This document shows, one piece after another, positions 1-5,271 of a stretch of 64,000 nt of DNA. Position numbers and translations under genes: made by a program. The DNA is from Chitinophagaceae bacterium (GTDB taxonomy: Bacteria > Bacteroidota > Bacteroidia > Chitinophagales > Chitinophagaceae): contig JAHBTR010000001.1 of NCBI GenBank assembly GCA_019638475.1, forward strand, positions 620,001-684,000, read 5' to 3'. Under the pieces are notes generated by a model. The model did no database searches. It saw only the letters and a program-made list of their open reading frames with translations, and was not told the DNA's origin. Every line of letters begins with the position of its first letter. Within the stretch, counting starts at the first letter, position 1.

Positions 1-348
1 GCCTTTCCATAAAAAATAAATAAAAGGAATAAGAAAAACAATGCCCATCATTCTTGCCCATAATCTATGAAACCACTCCCAAAAGAAAATAAATTTAAAA
101 TCGCCAAGTTCAAAATGATTGTTTAAATATTTGTATTGTGCTATTTGCTTGTATTGCTCAAATGCTTCCTGCCATTGAGTTTCATTAAGTGGTGGCAATG
201 CTCCCATAATTGGCTTCCACTCTGTAATGCTTAAACCACTACCTGTTAAACGTGTAATACCACCCAACAAAACTTGCACTACCAGCATAAAAACACCTAA
301 AAAAATCCATTTAGCAATAATGCTATTTTTTCTTTCTTCTGTTAGCAT
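1..348 (-). CDS. ctaA: Heme A synthase (CtaA/COX15), N-terminal part, cut by window edge
   Basis: This is a membrane enzyme that oxidises heme O to heme A for aa3-type cytochrome oxidases. The 116 visible codons begin MLTEERKNSIIAKW, followed by a first membrane segment and the family pattern GGITRLTGSGLSITEWKP, then PP..W...F..Y, FKFIFFWEWFHRLWAR with the conserved Glu/His heme-ligand region, and the start of a second membrane segment. The ATG at 346-348 is the only sensible start because the hydrophobic segment follows at once. The rest of the gene lies left of the window. It is divergent from rnhB, and a minus-strand TACATTTG box at 377-384 lies about 28 bases upstream. Family assignment is seen directly from motifs; whether it is the only heme A synthase of the genome cannot be seen. 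Confidence 0.9.
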   Translation of the reverse strand, partial: MLTEERKNSIIAKWIFLGVFMLVVQVLLGGITRLTGSGLSITEWKPIMGALPPLNETQWQEAFEQYKQIAQYKYLNNHFELGDFKFIFFWEWFHRLWARMMGIVFLIPFIYFLWKG

Positions 349-376
349 ACTTATTAGTTTATGTAATAAAGATGTG

Positions 377-384
377 CAAATGTA
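377..384 (-). promoter_or_regulatory. Probable ctaA promoter -7 box (TACATTTG)
   Basis: Read on the minus strand this is TACATTTG, a perfect match to the Bacteroidetes sigma-A box TAnnTTTG. No convincing -33 TTTG was seen at the right distance. Confidence 0.45.
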
Positions 385-413
385 CACCTAAGAATAGTAT
401 GCTGCATTATTTG

Positions 414-421
414 CATCTTTG
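414..421 (+). promoter_or_regulatory. rnhB promoter -7 box, four bases before ATG
   Basis: CATCTTTG ends four bases before the ATG at 426. With the usual Bacteroidetes spacing the transcript would start at or next to the start codon, so rnhB may be leaderless. Only the -7 element is visible. Confidence 0.4.
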
Positions 422-425
422 TACC

Positions 426-1022
426 ATGTTGAAAAATTTTTATCAAAATAAATTAATAGAAGCTGGTTGTGATGAGGCTGGAAGAGGCTGTTATGCAGGA
501 CCTGTTTTTGCAGCAGCAGTTATTTTACCTAAAAAAAAATTTCATCCTTTATTAAATGATAGTAAGCAAGTAAAAGAAAAACAACGTAATGAATTAAGAA
601 TTTTTATAGAACAACATGCTTTGGCTTTTGCTGTATGTAAAATAGACAATAAAGAAATAGATAAGATAAATATTTTAAAAGCCAGTTTTAAAGCTATGCA
701 CTTAGCTATTGATAAATTAACAATACAACCTCAACTGCTTTTAATAGATGGTAACAGATTTGTGCCTTATAAAAATATACCATATCACTGCATAATAAAA
801 GGAGATGGAAAATTTGCTTCTATTGCAGCAGCAAGTATTTTAGCTAAAACATACAGAGATGAATATATGCAACAGTTACACAAAGAATTTCCTATGTATG
901 ATTGGCATAAAAATAAAGGTTATGGAACATTGACACATAGAAAAGCTATTGAACAATTTGGTTTATGTAAGTATCACAGAAAAAGTTTTGATATAATACC
1001 AACACAAATAAAATTGCTTTAA
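426..1022 (+). CDS. rnhB: Ribonuclease HII
   Basis: RNase HII removes single ribonucleotides and RNA primers from RNA-DNA hybrids. The 198-residue protein has DEAGRG at residues 16-21 (catalytic Asp16 and Glu17), LLIDGN with the third acidic residue at about 108, and KGDGK..SIAAASILAKTYRD, all family hallmarks; the length is typical. The reading frame is open 54 bases further upstream (ATG at 372), but the family begins only a few residues before DEAGRG, so the ATG at 426 is chosen. The stop codon overlaps that of the convergent PLP enzyme through a shared TTAA at 1019-1022. Confidence 0.95.
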   Translation: MLKNFYQNKLIEAGCDEAGRGCYAGPVFAAAVILPKKKFHPLLNDSKQVKEKQRNELRIFIEQHALAFAVCKIDNKEIDKINILKASFKAMHLAIDKLTIQPQLLLIDGNRFVPYKNIPYHCIIKGDGKFASIAAASILAKTYRDEYMQQLHKEFPMYDWHKNKGYGTLTHRKAIEQFGLCKYHRKSFDIIPTQIKLL

Positions 1023-2251
1023 AAACATTGGTGCAATGCTTGAGATAAATCGTTTAAAATATCATCAATATTTTCTATGCCTACACTCATTCTTATTAAA
1101 CCATCAGTAATACCATATTTTAATTTTTCTTCTTTAGGTACACTAACATGTGTCATACTTGCAGGATGAGAAACTAATGTATCTACAGTGCCTAATGAAA
1201 CAGCTCTTGTACACATGTTTAAACTATCAATAAATTTTTTTCCTGCATTCAAACCCTCTTTCAATTCAAAACTCATTACAGCACCTGGTTGTTTCATTTG
1301 TTTTTGACTAATTAAAAAATCTGGATGCTCTTTTAATCCATTATAATTTACATGAGCTACTGCTTTATGCTGTTGTAAAAAATTAGCTACTTGCATTGCA
1401 TTACTACAATGTCGTTCCATTCTTAGTTCAAGTGTTTTCATGCCTGAGCTTAATAAGTAAGCATCAAAAGCACTTGCATTGCCTCCTAATAGTGCATACC
1501 ATTTCCATACTTTTGTTTTCATTAGTTCTATATCTTTTCCTATTAAAACACCACCTACTGCTGTACCATGACCATTTAAAAATTTAGTAGTGCTATGTAT
1601 TACAAAATCTACACCATACTTAAATGGTTGTTGTAAATAAGGAGAGGCAAAAGTGTTATCTACTGTAACTATTATTTGATGTTGTTTTGCAATATTGGTT
1701 ACAGCTTCAATATCTATACATTGAATAGTTGGATTAGCAGGTGTTTCAATATGAATTAATTTGATAGAGGAGTTTTTTTTGATGGTTTCTTCTACCAAAT
1801 TCAAATTTCTCATATCTATAATAATAATTTGTACACCCATTTGTGCTAATACTTTATACATTAATTCATAAGTGCCTCCATATAAAGAATAGTGAGATAA
1901 TACAACATCGCCAGTTTTTAAATTGCTAAAAAACATGGTTGTCATGGCTGCTTGTCCACTTGAGTGTAATAAAGCTTTTAGCTGCAAATTATTTTCTTGA
2001 GTATCTTTTAAGCCAAAGGCTTCTAAAGCTGCAATAGTTTCTTCTGCTGCATTAAATGAAGGATTACCCCAACGTGTATAAATTTTATCTTTTCTTTCTC
2101 CTGTAAAACGTTCCATACCTTCTTGAGCAGAATCAAAAACAAAAGTTGAAGTTGCATAAATAGGTGTTATATGAGCATAAGTGTCATTGTCATTATCTGC
2201 TGTATGTAAGGCAACAGAAGAAATTCCTGAAAAAGAAATTTTTTTATTCAT
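1019..2251 (-). CDS. PLP-dependent trans-sulfuration enzyme (methionine gamma-lyase / cystathionine lyase-synthase family)
   Basis: This 410-residue enzyme is of the Cys/Met metabolism PLP family. It shows ITPIYATSTFVF and YTRWGNPS (phosphate-binding Tyr-Arg of the neighbouring subunit), SSGQAAMTT, SHYSLYGGTY, ETPANP, VDNTFASPYLQQP and the PLP-binding motif HSTTKFLNGHG with the Schiff-base lysine at about residue 223. The family includes methionine gamma-lyase, cystathionine gamma-lyase, beta-lyase and gamma-synthase; these cannot be told apart reliably by eye, although the overall style is closest to methionine gamma-lyase. It stands alone, convergent with rnhB and divergent from the next gene. 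No met or cys operon partners are visible. Confidence 0.88.
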   Translation of the reverse strand: MNKKISFSGISSVALHTADNDNDTYAHITPIYATSTFVFDSAQEGMERFTGERKDKIYTRWGNPSFNAAEETIAALEAFGLKDTQENNLQLKALLHSSGQAAMTTMFFSNLKTGDVVLSHYSLYGGTYELMYKVLAQMGVQIIIIDMRNLNLVEETIKKNSSIKLIHIETPANPTIQCIDIEAVTNIAKQHQIIVTVDNTFASPYLQQPFKYGVDFVIHSTTKFLNGHGTAVGGVLIGKDIELMKTKVWKWYALLGGNASAFDAYLLSSGMKTLELRMERHCSNAMQVANFLQQHKAVAHVNYNGLKEHPDFLISQKQMKQPGAVMSFELKEGLNAGKKFIDSLNMCTRAVSLGTVDTLVSHPASMTHVSVPKEEKLKYGITDGLIRMSVGIENIDDILNDLSQALHQCF

Positions 2252-2312
2252 AATAAAGCAATTAAAAAATTAAATGATAGTATAAGATTGGTTATTACAA
2301 AGGTGTAATAAC

Positions 2313-2320
2313 TATCTTTG
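2313..2320 (+). promoter_or_regulatory. Promoter -7 box (TATCTTTG) for the small membrane protein gene
   Basis: TATCTTTG matches TAnnTTTG exactly. A TTG at 2288-2290 lies 22 bases upstream and could be the -33 element. The GTG start at 2340 follows 19 bases later. Confidence 0.5.
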
Positions 2321-2339
2321 TGCAATAATATTATTTACT

Positions 2340-2579
2340 GTGAAACAAAAATATTTAATTGCTCTTATAATTTCCTTACTTATCTTTTCTATCAAAGCAA
2401 GTGCCCAATGTTCTGTTTGTACAAAAACTGCTGAGCAATTAGGAGAGGGGCCTGCAAGTGCTTTAAATAGTGCTATTGTATATTTAATGTTTTCGCCTTT
2501 AATCATTATTGCTATTGTAGGTTATTGGTGGTGGAAAAGAGAAAAAGCTATAATGAAAGAAGAAGGTAGTGCAGACTAA
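2340..2579 (+). CDS. Small membrane protein with Cys-x-x-Cys motif
   Basis: The 79-residue protein has an N-terminal signal or membrane segment (KYLIALIISLLIFSIKASAQ), a periplasmic CSVC motif just after it, then ALNSAIVYLMFSPLIIIAIVGYWWW as a second membrane segment, and a short charged tail. The start is a GTG: there is no ATG before the hydrophobic segment, and the signal sequence needs this start. Similar small proteins with a CPxCK-like motif and a terminal membrane helix are, from memory, frequent near heme-copper oxidase genes in Bacteroidetes; the heme A synthase gene 2 kb away fits loosely. Function is unknown. Confidence 0.7.
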   Translation: MKQKYLIALIISLLIFSIKASAQCSVCTKTAEQLGEGPASALNSAIVYLMFSPLIIIAIVGYWWWKREKAIMKEEGSAD

Positions 2580-2693
2580 TAATAAAGCTATTATGCCTTT
2601 TCTAAAAGAATTATCAATATAATATTGGCTTTAGCCAAAGAATTTTCTGCTCAAATTTTTTCTTTTCAAATCGTACATCTATGCTCATTATTG

Positions 2694-2701
2694 TATCTTA
2701 G
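2694..2701 (+). promoter_or_regulatory. Promoter -7-like box (TATCTTAG), four bases before ATG
   Basis: TATCTTAG differs from TAnnTTTG at one conserved position and ends exactly four bases before the ATG at 2706, the same architecture as at rnhB, the GSCFA gene, the ABC ATPase and pyrD. Confidence 0.4.
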
Positions 2702-2705
2702 TACA

Positions 2706-3437
2706 ATGAAAAATAAAGAAAAAATTATACCCGCTTCTACCCATTATTATTTAGATGGTCCCAAACCAAGAGTGAATGAGTTATTATGGGGCTTTAAAAT
2801 TTTTGCAGAATTTATTAGAGCATTTCGTACACTGCATTTTGTTGGTCCTTGTATTACAGTATTTGGAAGTGCAAGGTTTAAAGAAGATAATGAATATTAT
2901 AAAGCAGCAGAAGAGTTTGGAAAACGTATAGCAATATTGGGTTTTACTACATTGACAGGTGGTGGACCTGGCATTATGGAAGCTGCTAATAAAGGTGCTT
3001 TTGAAAATGGAGGATATAGTATTGGTTGTAATATTAAATTGCCATTTGAGCAAAAAGAAAATCCTTATTTGAGTAAAGGATTTACGTTTAATCATTTTTT
3101 TACAAGAAAAGTAGTTTTGGTAAAATACTCTTATGCTTTTATTATTTTACCTGGTGGTTTTGGTACAATGGATGAATTTTTTGAAACATTAACCCTTATT
3201 CAAACAAAAACAATTAATGATTTTCCTTTGGTACTTTTTGGAAAAAAATATTATCAGCCTTTGATAGATTATATAGAAGAAATGAAATTGCAAAAAACCA
3301 TTAATCCAGATGATATGAAATTGGTTTTATTTACAGATAGCCATGATGAAGCTATAGCACATATAAAAACCTATATCAAAAAAAATTATACCGTTAAGCC
3401 TCGCAAAAAAATTTGGTGGTTATTTGAGAAGAAATGA
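2706..3437 (+). CDS. LOG family protein (Rossmann-fold nucleotide-binding, TIGR00730 type)
   Basis: This 243-residue protein carries the two LOG hallmarks: GGGPGIMEAANKGA from about residue 85 and PGGFGTMDEFFETLTLIQ from about residue 149. Characterised LOG proteins are phosphoribohydrolases acting on cytokinin nucleotides or on purine nucleotide monophosphates; the bacterial housekeeping role is not settled. An open frame reaches 81 bases further upstream from a TTG, but the ATG at 2706 is preferred because it sits four bases after a TATCTTAG promoter box and matches family length. It is followed by a 50-nt palindrome that should terminate it. Confidence 0.88.
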   Translation: MKNKEKIIPASTHYYLDGPKPRVNELLWGFKIFAEFIRAFRTLHFVGPCITVFGSARFKEDNEYYKAAEEFGKRIAILGFTTLTGGGPGIMEAANKGAFENGGYSIGCNIKLPFEQKENPYLSKGFTFNHFFTRKVVLVKYSYAFIILPGGFGTMDEFFETLTLIQTKTINDFPLVLFGKKYYQPLIDYIEEMKLQKTINPDDMKLVLFTDSHDEAIAHIKTYIKKNYTVKPRKKIWWLFEKK

Positions 3438-3443
3438 GTTAAA

Positions 3444-3493
3444 AATATTTATTAAAAAACACAACAAATTTGTTGTGTTTTTTAATAAATATT
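3444..3493. terminator. 50-nt perfect palindrome, probable bidirectional terminator
   Basis: The arms 3444-3468 and 3469-3493 are exact reverse complements (25 bp, no spacer; centre ACAAATTTGT). The stem contains A6/T6 runs, so a transcript from either strand would form a hairpin with internal U tract. It lies 6 bases after the LOG gene stop and overlaps the -33 part of the next promoter. Confidence 0.8.
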
Positions 3494-3503
3494 CCTATAT
3501 TTG
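3473..3503 (+). promoter_or_regulatory. Promoter of the nucleotidyltransferase-HTH operon (TTG-N20-TATATTTG)
   Basis: TTG at 3473-3475, preceded by TTTG at 3469-3472, is followed after 20 bases by TATATTTG at 3496-3503. This is a near-consensus Bacteroidetes promoter (TTTG-N19..21-TAnnTTTG). The -33 element lies inside the right arm of the upstream palindrome. The leader to the ATG at 3632 would be about 120 bases. Confidence 0.6.
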
Positions 3504-3587
3504 CATTGTAAATTCAATTAAGTTGTTTTAATATTTTGAAATAACGACCTGTGCTTGAATATAATCTGAAAATAGTTGACATTTTCT

Positions 3588-3600
3588 TTGGTTTAACCAA
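3588..3600. promoter_or_regulatory. Short palindrome, possible HTH operator
   Basis: TTGGTT-T-AACCAA is a perfect 13-nt dyad 31 bases before the ATG of the nucleotidyltransferase gene. HTH antitoxins usually bind such dyads in their own leader; binding here is inference. Confidence 0.35.
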
Positions 3601-3631
3601 GCAGGACATTGTTATTTAAAATTATTAAGTA

Positions 3632-4075
3632 ATGAAATTAAAATTTACCCAAAAAGGAAACCTTGAAGACAATCAGGTTCTTAATATAGAACAACTAATT
3701 GAAAATTTTGGTTACAACAAAAAAAGAGTAGTCTATTTAGAGAATTTTTTAGAACTGGTTTTGTTATTTAAAAAATTAGGTTGTAAAGAAATATACATTA
3801 TAGGCAGTTATATTACAACCAAAGAATATCCTAATGATATAGATGTTTGTATAAACGCTTCAGACATTGATGAAAAGAAGTTGATTAAATCTGAATTAGG
3901 AAGTATAGATAAATATGAAATAGCAAGAATTAAAAAGCAAAAGAATGTACATTTAATTTTATTTGATAATAACAGTAGAGAGTTTTTAGATTGGTTTAAA
4001 CAAGATAGAGAAGGAAATAAACGAGGTATTATTCAATTAAACATGAAAGACATAGAGTTTTATGATAAAAAATGA
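3632..4075 (+). CDS. Nucleotidyltransferase-fold protein, candidate toxin (DUF6932/MNT-like)
   Basis: A 147-residue protein with the core pattern of a minimal nucleotidyltransferase: IYIIGSYITTKEYPNDIDVCI at about residues 50-70, i.e. G-S-Y followed by N-D-I-D-V, whose two aspartates would bind metal, and a later beta strand VHLILFD at about 109-115 that could carry a third acidic residue. This resembles the DUF6932-type group commonly encoded next to HTH proteins. The gene overlaps the next one by 14 bases, so the two are translationally coupled. Toxin function is inferred from this arrangement (enzyme first, HTH second, as in higBA-like modules). No close relative was recognised with certainty. 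Confidence 0.65.
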   Translation: MKLKFTQKGNLEDNQVLNIEQLIENFGYNKKRVVYLENFLELVLLFKKLGCKEIYIIGSYITTKEYPNDIDVCINASDIDEKKLIKSELGSIDKYEIARIKKQKNVHLILFDNNSREFLDWFKQDREGNKRGIIQLNMKDIEFYDKK

Positions 4076-4472
4076 AAAACAATATCGGGTTTCAAAAAAT
4101 AAATTGAAAGAACTTCATAATAAATTAAATGAGTTAAAGACAAATAAAAAAAGAACCTTTTCTCAAAATATGGTTTTGGCTTCTATGCAAAATATTAAAG
4201 AAGAAATAGAGGGTGAAATTAAGGCTTACGAGAATTTAAAAACCTCTCAAAAAATTCAATTTAAAGAAACTTCAATAGAGCAATTACCACAGTTGCTTAC
4301 TGAATATAAAATTGCCAATCACCTTTCTAATAAAGAATTTTCTGAACAATTAAATTTGAAAGAACAACAGCTTCAGCGTTATGAAGCAACAGGGTTTAGA
4401 GGGGTAAGTTTTGACAAACTTGTATCTTTCTTAAATAAAACTGATTTAAAAATAAAAATTAAGGTAAGTTAG
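4062..4472 (+). CDS. HTH (XRE-like) protein, candidate antitoxin
   Basis: This 136-residue protein has a charged, helical N-terminal half (residues 1-70, Lys/Glu-rich, possibly coiled) and a C-terminal HTH region: LPQLLTEYKIANHLSNKEFSEQLNLKEQQLQRYEATGFRGVSFDKLVSFLNKTDLKIKIKV. NKEFSEQLNLKEQQLQRYE fits the helix-turn-helix of Cro/C1-type regulators, as in HigA-like antitoxins. Its start lies 14 bases inside the nucleotidyltransferase gene. The pair shares the promoter at 3473-3503 and has a dyad in its leader that could be an autorepression site. A repeat hairpin at 4514-4541 follows the operon. Confidence 0.65.
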   Translation: MIKNEKQYRVSKNKLKELHNKLNELKTNKKRTFSQNMVLASMQNIKEEIEGEIKAYENLKTSQKIQFKETSIEQLPQLLTEYKIANHLSNKEFSEQLNLKEQQLQRYEATGFRGVSFDKLVSFLNKTDLKIKIKVS

Positions 4473-4513
4473 AAAATGCAAACCCAACTTTTGTACTTTA
4501 ATACCTGATTATC

Positions 4514-4546
4514 CCTTACCTATACACAATGCTATGTAAGGAGATT
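4514..4546. repeat. Dispersed hairpin repeat, copy A
   Basis: Stem CCTTAC (4514-4519) / GTAAGG (4536-4541) encloses a 16-base loop containing TACACAATGCTAT, followed by AGATT. Copies with the same loop but a different stem occur near 16709 (CCTTGT/ACAAGG), and degenerate ones near 5184 and 17615. Confidence 0.6.
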
Positions 4547-4671
4547 ATTTGAAAAAAAATGGTAGATATAAACATGGTAAATTATACATTAGAGATACCA
4601 GATTAATATATTTATAGTAATAATAGAAAACAAATAATATTTTATAGTCGTTAATCAAAAAAATATACATT

Positions 4672-5058
4672 ATGAAAAAGATAGTATTATTGTTTGCTGT
4701 AGCAGTTGTATTATTTACTATTGTGTCGTGTAAAAAAAATACAAGTACATATTCATGTGATATTGATTTATCTCAGCAAATAGCAACTAAAAATGGAACA
4801 TTAACATACACTATTACAAGTACAGGTACTGTTTCTGTAAGTTCTGTTTCATACATAAATGCTTCGGGAACTTATGTTACAGAAACTAATCCTACTTTGC
4901 CTTTTACAAAAGTTTTTAACGTAACTACTGGCGATAATATGAAAATGAATGTAAAAGGAACAACTAATAGTGGAACAATAACTGCTAAATATTCATTTGT
5001 GAATGTAAGCGGTGGTGCTACATTTACAATTGATGAAGAAAGCTCTTGCGGTAATTAA
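4672..5058 (+). CDS. Putative lipoprotein of unknown function
   Basis: This 128-residue protein starts with a lipoprotein signal (MKKIVLLFAVAVVLFTIVSCKK; lipobox-like IVSC, Cys at 21) and a mature part rich in Thr/Ser beta strands (LTYTITSTGTVSVSSVSYIN), ending with a cysteine-containing SSCGN. It looks like a small beta-sandwich surface or periplasmic lipoprotein. A Bacteroidetes surface-export signal (charged residues right after the Cys) is only partly present (KKNTST). It lies between repeat copies A and B. No family was recognised. Confidence 0.6.
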   Translation: MKKIVLLFAVAVVLFTIVSCKKNTSTYSCDIDLSQQIATKNGTLTYTITSTGTVSVSSVSYINASGTYVTETNPTLPFTKVFNVTTGDNMKMNVKGTTNSGTITAKYSFVNVSGGATFTIDEESSCGN

Positions 5059-5183
5059 TTAATGTTTGCATAATCTTTTCATTTTTGTAGAATATTTTTT
5101 TAGGCTTTTGTTCTGTCCTAAGAAATTTTTGTATCAAGACAAAAGTTGAATACTAATTTAGTGTCAATACCTTAGATTTTTCA

Positions 5184-5213
5184 ACCTACACAAAAGCTAT
5201 GCAAGGAGATTGT
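5184..5213. repeat. Dispersed hairpin repeat, copy B (left arm degenerate)
   Basis: CTACACAAAAGCTATGCAAGG followed by AGATTG matches the loop and right arm of copies A and C, but the expected left arm (CCTTGC) is missing. Confidence 0.5.
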
Positions 5214-5270
5214 TGGGAAAGGAAAGATTTGTGTTAAGGCAAGTACACTACCATTCCAAATCTCCCAACA
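5211..5270. terminator. Inverted repeat between the lipoprotein and uvrA 3' ends
   Basis: TGTTGGGA (5211-5218) pairs with TCCCAACA (5263-5270), and inside it GATTTG (5226-5231) pairs with CAAATC (5257-5262). It begins directly after the uvrA stop on the minus strand. No U-tract follows, so termination is uncertain. Confidence 0.4.
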
Positions 5271-5271
5271 T

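Noticed and set aside
372..425. Upstream extension of rnhB from the ATG at 372
   Set aside because: Adds 18 residues not expected in RNase HII and would place the start before the promoter box at 414-421.
2625..2705. Extension of the LOG protein from a TTG
   Set aside because: The added residues do not fit the family and the ATG at 2706 follows a promoter-like box.
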